Both the position numbers and the translations under genes were made by a program. Shown here piece by piece: positions 7,010 to 13,961 of a stretch of DNA of 31,633 bases; within the stretch, counting starts at the first letter, position 1, and each line of letters starts with the position of its first letter. The notes beneath the pieces were generated by a model. That model was not told the origin of the DNA. It ran no database searches and saw only the letters and a program-made list of their open reading frames with translations. The DNA lies in IMG/VR virus record IMGVR_UViG_3300034031_000054, positions 1 to 31,633 of that record; one strand, 5' to 3'. The stretch is from a virus.

Positions 7010-7051
7010 CTCCCCCTCTTGGGCTCGAACCAAGGACCCTCTGATTAACAG
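7010..7051 (-). other. Attachment site: 3' fragment of tRNA-Asn(GTT)
   Basis: On the minus strand 7051-7010 reads as the anticodon loop CTGTTAA, the 3' anticodon strand TCAGA, the variable loop, a perfect T arm (CTTGG, TTCGAGC, CCAAG) and the acceptor strand AGGGGGA with discriminator G, without an encoded CCA. Upstream of the loop the 5' anticodon strand cannot pair (CTCCC instead of TCTGA), and no D arm or 5' acceptor follows. It is thus a 42-nt tRNA 3' fragment, the usual signature of integrase-mediated insertion, with crossover in or near the anticodon loop. In the tRNA's direction the interrupting DNA is to the right (the prophage) and the original flank to the left. It could also be an attP. 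Confidence 0.85.
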
Positions 7052-7146
7052 GGAGGATATTATCGAAAGCAAAAGCATAACTATTTGATTTTTAAGCTAC
7101 AAAATTGTTTAGAAATACGATTATTTATAAAATTTATTAACTCTAA

Positions 7147-7434
7147 TTATTTTTTTATTAACGGTTGGTTAGATTCAAAATCTTCAATATCGTCAAGGAT
7201 TTCAGAATTAAATATGTTCTCGCTATCATTGAAAATCCAATTTGCATTCACATCAAATTTTCTGCAAATGGATTCTATGTGCAATGTAGTAAAATGAGCT
7301 TTTCCGTTTTTAATTTTAGAAATTGTTTGCTCTAGCATTTCAACCTCAGAGCAAAAGTGCTTAACAGCTCGTACATGCTTATTATAAATCATGTAATCAA
7401 TCAATTCTAAAATTTTTTTGTCAATTGTATTCAC
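7147..7434 (-). CDS. Small HTH-like regulator of the lysogeny arm
   Basis: This 95-aa protein contains 'LEQTISKIKNGKAHFTTLHI' followed by 'ESICRKFDVNANWIF'. This is the recognition-helix region and third/fourth helices of an XRE-type HTH as seen in phage regulators of this phylum, where the 'NINWL'-like ending is typical. The preceding helix (VRAVKHFCSEVEM) is less standard, so the fold call is moderate. The C-terminal tail is acidic. It is the leftmost gene of the prophage's leftward arm, about 95 bp from the tRNA fragment. Confidence 0.55.
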   Translation of the reverse strand: MNTIDKKILELIDYMIYNKHVRAVKHFCSEVEMLEQTISKIKNGKAHFTTLHIESICRKFDVNANWIFNDSENIFNSEILDDIEDFESNQPLIKK

Positions 7435-7574
7435 TATTATGATAATTGGGTAGTTTCTGCTACTGATTTTTGATTATATAATTTTTGTCAATTAATCTTA
7501 TTCTATTATAAAAGGAAAGAATAAATGGAATTGCAAATTGATAAGCACTTAATTTATATAATTTGTTTTAACCT

Positions 7575-7952
7575 TTATATAAATTTATCGACTAAGGAAA
7601 CAATAGAATTTATTATTGAAACGCTAGTATTTGCTCCTGTTAAAGTGTTTTTTAAAGTAGTCTTAAAATCTTCTTTCTTCTTCCAAAAAGCGGTAAATCC
7701 ACCCTTCTCCAGTTCAGTTTTCCAAATTTCTTTATGTTCACCCATTTCAATGCAATATCCATAAATATCACTATTTTCTGCATATTCTAACAAATCCTTG
7801 TGATTTTCAATAAGATATTTAAAAATTGTCTTAATCTTTAATACTTGCCAGTCTTTAAAATAAAGTTTTTGAAAATCAATAGAATAATATGGCTTATTAG
7901 TTTCTATAAGCTTTTCTATGACTAAATCTATTTCACTTGCTTTAAATTCCAT
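7575..7952 (-). CDS. Hypothetical lysogeny-arm protein (125 aa)
   Basis: I do not recognise this 125-aa protein. It appears mostly helical with aromatic residues (PYYSIDFQKLYFKDWQVLKI), then a patch EKGGFTAFWKKKEDFKTTLK, and a C-terminal hydrophobic-amphipathic stretch (TGANTSVSIINSIVSLVDKF) that might be membrane-active or a packing helix. It is co-directional with the repressor gene (52 nt downstream of it) and probably expressed in the lysogen. Genes in this place often serve superinfection exclusion or act in immunity, but nothing in the sequence proves that here. Confidence 0.6.
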   Translation of the reverse strand: MEFKASEIDLVIEKLIETNKPYYSIDFQKLYFKDWQVLKIKTIFKYLIENHKDLLEYAENSDIYGYCIEMGEHKEIWKTELEKGGFTAFWKKKEDFKTTLKNTLTGANTSVSIINSIVSLVDKFI

Positions 7953-8004
7953 AATTACTAGTTTTGGGCTTTTAGAAATATTTTTTTTGCTTTATTTCGT
8001 TCAA

Positions 8005-8706
8005 TTATCTTCTATTTTTTTTTCTTTGAATATCTACAATATTCAATATCTGTTCAATATCATTTATGTTGACTTCATAATCTTCATAAAAATCATTAAG
8101 AGAATGGAGTGTTAAAATTCCATTCTCTACATCATGTTTTATTATTCTCTTTATAACAATACCTCTTTCTTTATGTACTATTACAAAATCCCATTTGTTA
8201 ATATGAAGCTTACTTTTCCAATATTCTTTATTAACATCCCTGCAAAGTAAAATATCACGCTCCTTTATAGCTTCATCAGTTCCGTCGTCCATACTGTCTC
8301 CTTTGGCTTCAAAGCAAATATACTTGCCCTTATGTTCCTGGTCAGCTGCAAAAGGAATTTTTGGTAATTCTTCTATAAACTCTGGATCTCCAAATCCACT
8401 CAAATACCCACCATAAGCGAATTGATTAACTAACGGAACATACATGACATTCATGATGTTGTAATTAACCCTAATAGCTTCAACTTCTTTGTTTATTTTG
8501 CTATTATCAATAAGCATACTTTCTAAACTTACTCCATCCGGCACTTCAAGTTCGAGTTCTCTATATATTTTAGTGAGTTTATCTAATGGTATTTTGTTTT
8601 GATCCGCTTCGTAATTCTGAACAGTTCTTAAAGAAACATTTAGCTTTTGCGCTAACGCACTTTGCGAAATTTTTTTTCTCTCTCTTAATTCTTTGATTGT
8701 CAACAT
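8005..8706 (-). CDS. CI/LexA-like phage repressor (HTH plus S24 peptidase)
   Basis: This 233-aa protein joins an N-terminal XRE HTH (SQSALAQKLNVSLRTVQNYE, residues 15-33) to a C-terminal S24/LexA-type self-cleaving domain. The catalytic Ser is in 'KGDSMDDG' (S138) and the Lys in 'GIVIKRI' (K186). Upon host DNA damage such repressors cut themselves and release the early promoter. The region where the scissile Ala-Gly normally lies reads FAYGGYLSG (97-104), with Gly-Gly instead of the usual Ala-Gly, so cleavage may be altered. The gene diverges from the Cro-like gene at 8823, with three operator-like repeats between them. The lysogeny repressor role is well supported. Confidence 0.9.
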   Translation of the reverse strand: MLTIKELRERKKISQSALAQKLNVSLRTVQNYEADQNKIPLDKLTKIYRELELEVPDGVSLESMLIDNSKINKEVEAIRVNYNIMNVMYVPLVNQFAYGGYLSGFGDPEFIEELPKIPFAADQEHKGKYICFEAKGDSMDDGTDEAIKERDILLCRDVNKEYWKSKLHINKWDFVIVHKERGIVIKRIIKHDVENGILTLHSLNDFYEDYEVNINDIEQILNIVDIQRKKNRR

Positions 8707-8717
8707 TATAAATAAAT

Positions 8718-8779
8718 TATGAAATATTATTGCGTATTTATTATGAAATAAATTTGCATATACGAAATATTATTGCGTA
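8718..8779. promoter_or_regulatory. Triple 19-bp operator array between repressor and early genes
   Basis: Three near-identical sites with partial dyad symmetry lie at 8718-8736 (TATGAAATATTATTGCGTA), 8742-8760 (TATGAAATAAATTTGCATA) and 8761-8779 (TACGAAATATTATTGCGTA). Start-to-start distances are 24 and 19 bp. The arrangement matches a lambda-type right operator, and the obvious ligands are the S24 repressor and the Cro-like protein. The last two sites cover the -33 and -7 elements of the rightward promoter. Confidence 0.85.
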
Positions 8780-8785
8780 TATTTG
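8753..8785 (+). promoter_or_regulatory. Early rightward promoter (Bacteroidota type)
   Basis: TTTG at 8753-8756 and TATATTTG at 8778-8785 match the -33 and -7 (TAnnTTTG) boxes used by the primary sigma factor of Bacteroidota, with 21 bp between. Transcription would start near 8792 and give a leader of about 30 nt before the ATG at 8823. The boxes overlap the second and third operator copies. Confidence 0.75.
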
Positions 8786-8822
8786 TACTATCAAAATTGA
8801 TATATCAAAAATATATAAAAAA

Positions 8823-9062
8823 ATGAGACTTACAGCAAAAGCAAAAGAAAAACTGAAAAATGATAGGGTTAAAATGGAAATAGCCTTGGAATTAGGAAAG
8901 TCTTATCTAACCTTAAGAAGGTGGATTAATACGAAAGAAGAAGAAGTGCATGATAACATTACTACTAAAAGATCAATAGAGGCTATTATGAAACACACAG
9001 GGTTGAAAGAAAACGAAATATTTGAAGAAGCGTCAGTTGAATCAATTATTCCTAAAAATTAA
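8823..9062 (+). CDS. Cro-like HTH protein, first early gene
   Basis: This is a 79-aa protein when started at the ATG at 8823, 30 nt behind the predicted transcription start. A longer frame from 8730 would begin inside the operators and is rejected. The HTH is read as KMEIALELGKSYLTLRRWIN, followed by an 'IEAIMKHTGLKENEIFE' helix typical of flavobacterial phage regulators. Its position opposite the repressor and its small size suggest that it represses the lysogeny promoter through the same operator array. Confidence 0.75.
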   Translation: MRLTAKAKEKLKNDRVKMEIALELGKSYLTLRRWINTKEEEVHDNITTKRSIEAIMKHTGLKENEIFEEASVESIIPKN

Positions 9063-9066
9063 AAAA

Positions 9067-9258
9067 ATGAATCAAACAAAAATACTTAAACGATTGGACC
9101 AGCTGGAAATACTAGGCGGTTTAATGCTACAAGAAGCTACGATGCTGAAGCAGGAGTTACTGGGTGTGGTGCCTGGTAACTCCACCCGAAAGGGGTTAAG
9201 TGCTGTTGAGGTAATGAAAATAAAAGCGAAAGCTGAAAAAAGAAGACAGGGAAAATAA
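9067..9258 (+). CDS. Small hypothetical early protein (63 aa)
   Basis: Starting at the ATG at 9067, five bases after the Cro-like gene, the protein reads MNQTKILKRLDQLEILGGLM and continues as one amphipathic helix. It has a basic tail (MKIKAKAEKRRQGK). The alternative start at 9022 lies inside the preceding gene and is less likely. It is probably a small helical, possibly coiled-coil, protein. I do not recognise it. Confidence 0.6.
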   Translation: MNQTKILKRLDQLEILGGLMLQEATMLKQELLGVVPGNSTRKGLSAVEVMKIKAKAEKRRQGK

Positions 9259-9260
9259 AA

Positions 9261-9286
9261 AAACCGACTGCGGAAACAATCGGTTT
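9261..9286 (-). terminator. Hairpin after the 63-aa gene, terminator-like on the minus strand
   Basis: AAACCGA (9261-9267) and TCGGTTT (9280-9286) form a 7-bp stem with a 12-nt loop. On the minus strand it is followed by TTTTTATTTTC and should terminate leftward (antisense) transcription before it reaches the immunity region. On the plus strand there is no U-run, so rightward transcription may only be attenuated. Confidence 0.6.
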
Positions 9287-9308
9287 AGAAAATTAAATTT
9301 TAATCAGG

Positions 9309-9659
9309 GTGAGTAAACCCATAAATTCAATGACAATGGCAAATTTAGAACAAAAATTATCAAACAACAAACGTTTAGCAGTTTTAAATGCTAGATATGA
9401 AAGACTGATCGAGCTGAACCAAAACCATCAATATACTTCGATGGTATTTACTAAAAATGGTTTAAAACCGAATCCAAAAGCGAAACAGTACACAAAGCTT
9501 TTAAAAAGGATTTATCAAGAGAAAGCAAGCATCTGGATTTCCAATAGAAAAGACAATAAAGTGTATGCTGAAAATCTTGAGACTGCAAAGACTGCAATAG
9601 TTTCAATGACACGTGACCATTTATTCCACTTGACTGCACCATTAACCTTAATGAAATAA
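9309..9659 (+). CDS. Hypothetical early protein (116 aa), GTG start
   Basis: The start is taken at GTG 9309, because the context 'taatcagggtgagtaaa' closely parallels the start of the RecT gene ('ttaatcaaaatgagtaaa'); an ATG at 9330 is the alternative. The protein is basic and helical (LEQKLSNNKRLAVLNARYER, KQYTKLLKRIYQEKASIWIS) with no motif I know. Basic helical proteins early in phage operons often bind nucleic acid; that is inference. It is the first gene after the hairpin at 9261-9286. Confidence 0.65.
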   Translation: MSKPINSMTMANLEQKLSNNKRLAVLNARYERLIELNQNHQYTSMVFTKNGLKPNPKAKQYTKLLKRIYQEKASIWISNRKDNKVYAENLETAKTAIVSMTRDHLFHLTAPLTLMK

Positions 9660-9663
9660 GATT

Positions 9664-9822
9664 ATGAAAAACAAGATCGAAATTGAATTACGAAATGGTA
9701 AGTGGCTGGTAAATGGTAAAGCTTACCAGGACTTATCCGATGTAGAGAAAGAATTTTTTAATGAATTTCTCATTGCGATGAGAATGGCAACTAAATCTGT
9801 CCCTGATCATGCTTATTATTAA
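9664..9822 (+). CDS. Small hypothetical protein (52 aa)
   Basis: The ATG at 9664, four bases after the previous stop, opens a 52-codon frame: MKNKIEIELRNGKWLVNGKA, then YQDLSDVEKEFFNEFLIAMR. The pattern of a short beta hairpin followed by 'DLxDxEKxFFNEFL' recurs in small proteins of Bacteroidota phages. The function is unknown. Its last 14 nt overlap the next small gene. Confidence 0.6.
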   Translation: MKNKIEIELRNGKWLVNGKAYQDLSDVEKEFFNEFLIAMRMATKSVPDHAYY

Positions 9823-9928
9823 GTGGTTTATTAAACAACCGAAAGCAGACAAAGCAATGATCCTTTTTCTACTACTGTCATTAAGCTATTTCGCAGCTGG
9901 AGTAATCAAAACAACAATTAAACTTTAA
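9809..9928 (+). CDS. Small single-span membrane protein (39 aa)
   Basis: The ATG at 9809, inside the end of the 52-aa gene, opens MLIIKWFIKQPKADKAMILF followed by LLLSLSYFAAGVIKTTIKL. It is a basic N-terminus and one membrane-spanning helix. It ends five bases before the RecT start. Tight packing on both sides supports expression. Its role is unknown. Confidence 0.5.
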   Translation: MLIIKWFIKQPKADKAMILFLLLSLSYFAAGVIKTTIKL

Positions 9929-9933
9929 TCAAA

Positions 9934-10818
9934 ATGAGTAAAACAAACACGCTAGAATTAATCAATAGTACTGCACCAGGTAAGATTGCAGAACTTGAAA
10001 TGGTAAAAGAAAAATTCATTACGAACTATAACCTGGCCAACGGAAGCAACCAGGGCGATTTGATGTACCATCGCCAGTTGGTGTACTTCAATCAGAACAT
10101 TTCAAATGTACCGGCACTTCAGAACAGCGACAAGTTTTCATTATATGCCTGTTTTATAACGGCTGCAGTAAATGGGTACTCTTTCGACCCGGAAGACAAT
10201 GAAGTTTATTTAGTAGCATACAAAGGAAAAGCAACTTTAATGCGCCAAGCTGGCGCACACGTTCGTCGACTAATCAGGACCAAACAAATACAATTTGTAG
10301 AGCAAGCGAAATTGGTATATGAGGGTGATCTGTTTGAGGTTGAAAATGGCAGGGTAAAACGACATATTGAGACCTTTCAATCTGAAAAGGTAGTAGCTGG
10401 ATATGCCCGGTTCGTACTTGACGTAAATGGTGCAGATCGTTATTTTATCTACCGCAAATCAGATTTTGAAGCTTGGAGAAAAAAATCGCCTAATCCAAGA
10501 ACCATTGAAAAAGCAGGGCAAAACGGTACCAAATACCTAGCGGAATCATTATGGGACAATGGTGTCTTAAATGGAACCGAATCGGATCCTGGTTTCTTAA
10601 GGACAAAAATAATCAAACATGCCTGTAAAGAGAAATGTTGGGCCACAGGTTCCACTCCTGCCGGTGCAGAAACTTTTTCAGGTGTTGAGGTTGAGGAAGA
10701 AGAATTCGCTCCTGAAGCAGAACCTGCACCACCTACACCACCGGTCCGAGAATATTCCAAATTCGAAGATGTACCAGAAGGTACGAGTGTGGAGGAAGTA
10801 GACGAAGAAGCATTTTAA
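9934..10818 (+). CDS. recT: RecT-family single-strand annealing protein
   Basis: This 294-aa protein carries the RecT core: 'FSLYACFITAAVNGYSFDPE' followed by 'EVYLVAYKGKATLMRQAGAH' (the family's helix plus 'xxxLvPYkgkatl..gykG'-like region), and a C-terminal part with 'GFLRTKIIKHACKEKCW'. The last 60 residues are an acidic, Pro/Glu-rich tail that may bind a single-strand-binding protein or other partners. RecT proteins anneal complementary single strands during phage replication and recombination, working with an exonuclease; a suitable nuclease is encoded at 12204. The family call is confident. Confidence 0.9.
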   Translation: MSKTNTLELINSTAPGKIAELEMVKEKFITNYNLANGSNQGDLMYHRQLVYFNQNISNVPALQNSDKFSLYACFITAAVNGYSFDPEDNEVYLVAYKGKATLMRQAGAHVRRLIRTKQIQFVEQAKLVYEGDLFEVENGRVKRHIETFQSEKVVAGYARFVLDVNGADRYFIYRKSDFEAWRKKSPNPRTIEKAGQNGTKYLAESLWDNGVLNGTESDPGFLRTKIIKHACKEKCWATGSTPAGAETFSGVEVEEEEFAPEAEPAPPTPPVREYSKFEDVPEGTSVEEVDEEAF

Positions 10819-10836
10819 TTATCAAATTTCTATCAA

Positions 10837-12036
10837 ATGAGTACACAAATAGCAACGCAAAACCAGTTACAGGAAGTAATTGTAAGCGGATCGGAGATTC
10901 TGCAAAAAAGTGAATTAAGGGTATCGAGAGCATTAACGGTTGGGGAAAAACTAATAGTGGAAATAGAAGCCAATGGCATGAGTGCTGAAATGGACGAAAG
11001 AGCAAATAAGTTTTTAGTGAATTGCCGCAACGCAAAGTCTGAAATTGAAGCACAAAGAAAACCCATTACTACTTTTTTTGATACCATCAGAAAACAGTTC
11101 ACGGAAATTGAGGGCAACCTGGACCCGAAAAAAGCGGATACGTATCCTGCAAAAATACAAACACATCGTGATGCTTATGTAAAAAAACTGCGTGACGAAG
11201 AGGAAAGAAGAAAGCGTGAAGCACAGGCAAAATTGGACAAAGACAATGAAATCATCTCAATCAGGGCCGCTATTGATGCTCAATTGTCAGAGTATGTTCA
11301 AGCTCATGTTCTGGAACGCAAACAAAAACTTCAATATACTTTTAATGCAATTACACTGGAGACTTTTGAAGCCAAGCAGAAAGCATTGAAGACGCTGGCT
11401 ATTTCTTATGACAGGGCACACTTCAATTCGTTCTTCCCAATCTGCCAGAGGAAGCACGTTTCACAAGAAGAAGTCATTGAAATAATGAGAGAAGTGACAG
11501 GTACCAAGGATTTTGACTTAATAGCGGCGGTTATTGTAAGCGAATTGCAAAAATTCAAATCAGAACTTATCGACAAATTGCCATCCTTAAAGACTTCATT
11601 GGAAGAAATGGCAAAAGCCGGGGCAGAAGAAAAAGAACGCCTTGCAGCAGAAAAAGCCAAACGTGAAGCCGAAGCCGAAGAAAAAATGAAAGCGGAAGCC
11701 GATGCCAAAGCCAAAGCGGAAGCGGAAGCGGTAGAGCGTAAAAAAGTGGCAGAACAAACCAACGCCTTAATGGATAATACAATGTTGATCAACTCTGTTG
11801 CGCCCGAGACGCGGGACGGTTTTAAACTCAACATACTAAATATTAGTGGTGTGGCTGAGGTGTTTACATTCTGGCTTCAAAATGAAGGGATAAACATGAC
11901 TATTGAAGATATGGAGAAAAAAACAATAGCACAGATGAAGGCATTCTGCGAAAAAGTAGGCCATAAGTCAGGTAATATGATTGTGAGTAAAAACGTAAAC
12001 TATGAACCGGTGTATAAAGCCGTAAACAGGAAATAG
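10837..12036 (+). CDS. Coiled-coil recombination-associated protein (DUF1351-like)
   Basis: This 399-aa protein lies between RecT and the exonuclease. The N-terminal third resembles the 'KFLVNCRNAKSEIEAQRKPI' segment of phage proteins in the DUF1351 type, where a core helix pair binds partner enzymes. A long charged coiled coil rich in Ala/Glu/Lys repeats ('EAEAEEKMKAEADAKAKAEA') fills residues 265-305. A small globular C-terminus ('TIEDMEKKTIAQMKAFCEKV') follows. The operon position suggests a role in recombination or host nuclease inhibition, but no biochemical function can be read. The family assignment is moderate. Confidence 0.65.
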   Translation: MSTQIATQNQLQEVIVSGSEILQKSELRVSRALTVGEKLIVEIEANGMSAEMDERANKFLVNCRNAKSEIEAQRKPITTFFDTIRKQFTEIEGNLDPKKADTYPAKIQTHRDAYVKKLRDEEERRKREAQAKLDKDNEIISIRAAIDAQLSEYVQAHVLERKQKLQYTFNAITLETFEAKQKALKTLAISYDRAHFNSFFPICQRKHVSQEEVIEIMREVTGTKDFDLIAAVIVSELQKFKSELIDKLPSLKTSLEEMAKAGAEEKERLAAEKAKREAEAEEKMKAEADAKAKAEAEAVERKKVAEQTNALMDNTMLINSVAPETRDGFKLNILNISGVAEVFTFWLQNEGINMTIEDMEKKTIAQMKAFCEKVGHKSGNMIVSKNVNYEPVYKAVNRK

Positions 12037-12037
12037 T

Positions 12038-12202
12038 ATGGGACAGATAGCAAACGATATGGTCAATGGGTTTAGTTGTTCGGAATGTGGAATTTATTTT
12101 GAAAAGGCACATGGTTATCCTGTGTTATGTGAATATTGTTTTGAAGACATTGATCAGGATGATGAATGCTTTTTACCAAGAGCAACCGAAGAAGAATTAT
12201 AA
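12038..12202 (+). CDS. Small zinc-ribbon protein (54 aa)
   Basis: The ATG at 12038, just after the coiled-coil gene, opens a 54-aa protein with two CxxC knuckles: 'CSECGIYFEK' and 'CEYCFEDIDQ', separated by 15 residues. This is a typical treble-clef/zinc-ribbon arrangement; the acidic tail follows. It ends one base before the exonuclease start, so the genes are probably coupled. It is likely a small metal-binding adaptor. The exact role is unknown. Confidence 0.65.
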   Translation: MGQIANDMVNGFSCSECGIYFEKAHGYPVLCEYCFEDIDQDDECFLPRATEEEL

Positions 12203-12203
12203 G

Positions 12204-12836
12204 ATGGAGGGGTACTATGAAAGGAACGAAGTAAGCAACTCGGATTTGTCCTGGCTCAATTCTTATTGGCAACCTGAAATGGATGAGGTTGTAAAACAGA
12301 AAGCTTACAAATTTGGTTCACTAATCGATGCCATTATAACCGAGCCTGAAACGGTAGACTATTTCAAATATATGGTAGGTAAGGTACAGTACTCACAGGA
12401 AGATTTTGAAAGGGCTATCGAGATGAAAAAATCATTTATGAAAGATGATTTGGCAAAGCACATCCTGCAGCAATCGGAAACTCAAAAAGTAATGATTACT
12501 AACCGTTCCTTTCATTATGATGGTGTAGATTTTAAACTGGATGTCAGGTGCAAGTGGGATTTGTGGATGCCCAATTTAGGTTGGGGCGGTGACTTAAAAA
12601 GCACTACCGCAACCACACAAAAGCAATTTGAGGAAGCCGTCAGGTTCTTTGATTATGACAGGCAGCGGGCGTGGTATATGGATATCGCCGACAGCAGACA
12701 GGATATATTAATTGGAGTTTCTAAAGTAAACTTCAAAGTGTTTAAAGTGCCGGTTCGTAGAGACGATGAACTTTATAAAAATGGATTTAAGAAGTATAAT
12801 GAGCTTGCTTTTAAATGGTGGGCATTATTTGAATAA
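12204..12836 (+). CDS. RecB/RecE-like PD-(D/E)XK exonuclease
   Basis: I place the start at the ATG at 12204, right after the zinc-ribbon gene; a longer frame from 12066 would overlap that gene in a different frame. The 210-aa protein has the nuclease core: 'FKLDVRCKWDLW' with D113, then 'GGDLKST' (D130-x-K132), and a QxxxY motif (Q154...Y158) in 'RQRAWYMD', as in RecB-family nucleases. This is the PDDEXK group that includes phage RecE-like exonucleases. It resects double-strand ends to give the single strands on which RecT acts. Family confidence is good; the exact polarity is not visible. Confidence 0.85.
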   Translation: MEGYYERNEVSNSDLSWLNSYWQPEMDEVVKQKAYKFGSLIDAIITEPETVDYFKYMVGKVQYSQEDFERAIEMKKSFMKDDLAKHILQQSETQKVMITNRSFHYDGVDFKLDVRCKWDLWMPNLGWGGDLKSTTATTQKQFEEAVRFFDYDRQRAWYMDIADSRQDILIGVSKVNFKVFKVPVRRDDELYKNGFKKYNELAFKWWALFE

Positions 12837-12839
12837 CAA

Positions 12840-13118
12840 ATGAAATATAAAATTTCACTTGAAGAGATTAAAGAGATATCAGAGAAATATGGATATTATT
12901 TAATTGACTATCAAGAAAATATAGGGTTAATTTCATTCGGAATTAAAGATGTGAGGATCAACATATACCTTACTAAAATGACAGTTTCAACATGTATTAA
13001 TCATCCAAAAAAAGGAAAGACACAACTCTTCAGAAAAAATGTTACAAAAGACCTTCTTGAAGAATTATTTGCAAAACCAAGAAAGCACACTGGCAAAGGT
13101 TATTATACTAAAAATTAA
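12840..13118 (+). CDS. Small hypothetical protein (92 aa)
   Basis: It starts four bases after the exonuclease stop. The protein has an N-terminal helix (ISLEEIKEISEKYGYYLIDY), a beta-rich middle (GIKDVRINIYLTKMTVSTCI) and a basic C-terminus (RKHTGKGYYTKN). I do not recognise a fold. Its place between exonuclease and replication genes and its compact size suggest a small accessory DNA-metabolism protein; that is only context. Confidence 0.65.
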   Translation: MKYKISLEEIKEISEKYGYYLIDYQENIGLISFGIKDVRINIYLTKMTVSTCINHPKKGKTQLFRKNVTKDLLEELFAKPRKHTGKGYYTKN

Positions 13119-13121
13119 AAT

Positions 13122-13511
13122 ATGAATAATACAATAGCAACACACTCAGAAATCAAAGCAGAACTAATTCAAATGCAGAAATTTCTGGAAATAGAATTAA
13201 GCGAAGATGCACAGGAAGCAGTAGTAAGAGGCAACACGCTAACAGTTTATATGGCACGTTCCGGAAAGCTTTTGGCAGATGCAAAAATATTGCACGATAG
13301 AAAATTACGAAGTGACATCATCGAACAGATCAAGAGTATCAATTCAATGGCACCAAGTGTGGCGGTAAAGTTTACCAACACTTTAGTTGAAAATGAAAGC
13401 TACCTGGTCAACTGGGCCACCAGGATCAATGCAAGCTGTACCCACCAGTTAGACTGGTGCCGTACACTCATAAGCAAAGCAAAAGCAGAAATGCAGGCGT
13501 TTAATAATTAG
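13122..13511 (+). CDS. Hypothetical protein (129 aa), helical
   Basis: This 129-aa, almost entirely helical protein (MARSGKLLADAKILHDRKLR, SAAVKFTNTLVENESYLVNW-type segments) has a conserved-looking C-terminal 'CTHQLDWCRTLISKAKAEM'. Similar small helical proteins occur in recombination/replication blocks of Bacteroidota phages, but I cannot name a function. It begins three bases after the preceding stop and fits the operon. Confidence 0.7.
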   Translation: MNNTIATHSEIKAELIQMQKFLEIELSEDAQEAVVRGNTLTVYMARSGKLLADAKILHDRKLRSDIIEQIKSINSMAPSVAVKFTNTLVENESYLVNWATRINASCTHQLDWCRTLISKAKAEMQAFNN

Positions 13512-13522
13512 ATAAAAATAAA

Positions 13523-13942
13523 ATGGGATACAACACAGATTTTTTAGGAGAATTAAAATTTACGACAGAATTAACTGGTAAAGCATTAGCAAAAGTAAAA
13601 TCTTTTTTAGGAGAAAATTGCCGGGACCACCCAGAATGGAATAGTAACGGTTCTTATATACAGCTAGAGTTCAATGATGACTTTACAGGTTTGAAATGGG
13701 ACGGTAACGAAAAGACTTATGGAATGACAGAATCTGTAAATCTTATTATTAGAGAAACCAAAAAAGAGTTTCCAGACTTTGGATTACAAGGTCAATTTAT
13801 TTGTCAAGGAGAAGATATAGAAGATAGATGGTTATTAAAAATAGAAAACGGAATTGCCATCGAAAAGAAAATTGAAATCAAAGGTGAAAAAATAAGATGT
13901 CCTCATTGTGAGGAAGAGTTTCTATTAGAAACAGAGGAATAA
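13523..13942 (+). CDS. Hypothetical protein with C-terminal zinc knuckle (139 aa)
   Basis: The 139-aa protein starts MGYNTDFLGELKFTTELTGK and has a mixed alpha/beta middle ('SYIQLEFNDDFTGLKWDGNE'). It ends with 'KIRCPHCEEEFLLE', half of a zinc-ribbon (CxxC); a dimer could complete the metal site. I do not recognise the N-terminal domain. It is part of the early operon with short spacers on both sides. Confidence 0.65.
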   Translation: MGYNTDFLGELKFTTELTGKALAKVKSFLGENCRDHPEWNSNGSYIQLEFNDDFTGLKWDGNEKTYGMTESVNLIIRETKKEFPDFGLQGQFICQGEDIEDRWLLKIENGIAIEKKIEIKGEKIRCPHCEEEFLLETEE

Positions 13943-13961
13943 CCAATTAAAAACTATAAAA

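Larger units (their letters stand above)
1..7010. mobile_element. Left integrative element (partial)
   Basis: I infer that this stretch is one integrative element running off the left edge. It has a (broken) tyrosine integrase next to a tRNA-Asn attachment site, a small HTH regulator, a RepA-like AAA ATPase, a homing-type endonuclease, accessory genes including a secreted TPR protein, and several intergenic repeats. No capsid, tail or packaging gene is seen, so a satellite or mobilizable island fits better than a phage. No relaxase is visible, but it could lie beyond the edge. The alternative is that this region and the prophage to the right are one element and the tRNA fragment is its attP. 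Confidence 0.55.

Noticed and set aside
7010-7051. Functional tRNA-Asn gene
   Set aside because: The 5' acceptor strand, D arm and 5' anticodon strand are missing; only the 3' fragment is present.
8730-8822. N-terminal extension of the Cro-like gene
   Set aside because: It would start within the operator and promoter region, upstream of the predicted transcript start; the ATG at 8823 is preferred.
10449-11834. Antisense reading frames opposite RecT and the coiled-coil gene
   Set aside because: They mirror Ala/Glu/Lys-rich coding DNA (giving Ser/Phe/Leu-rich translations) and have no domain signature.
12066-12203. Longer start of the RecE-like exonuclease
   Set aside because: This part overlaps the 54-aa zinc-ribbon gene in another frame and lacks nuclease features; the ATG at 12204, one base after that gene, is the natural start.
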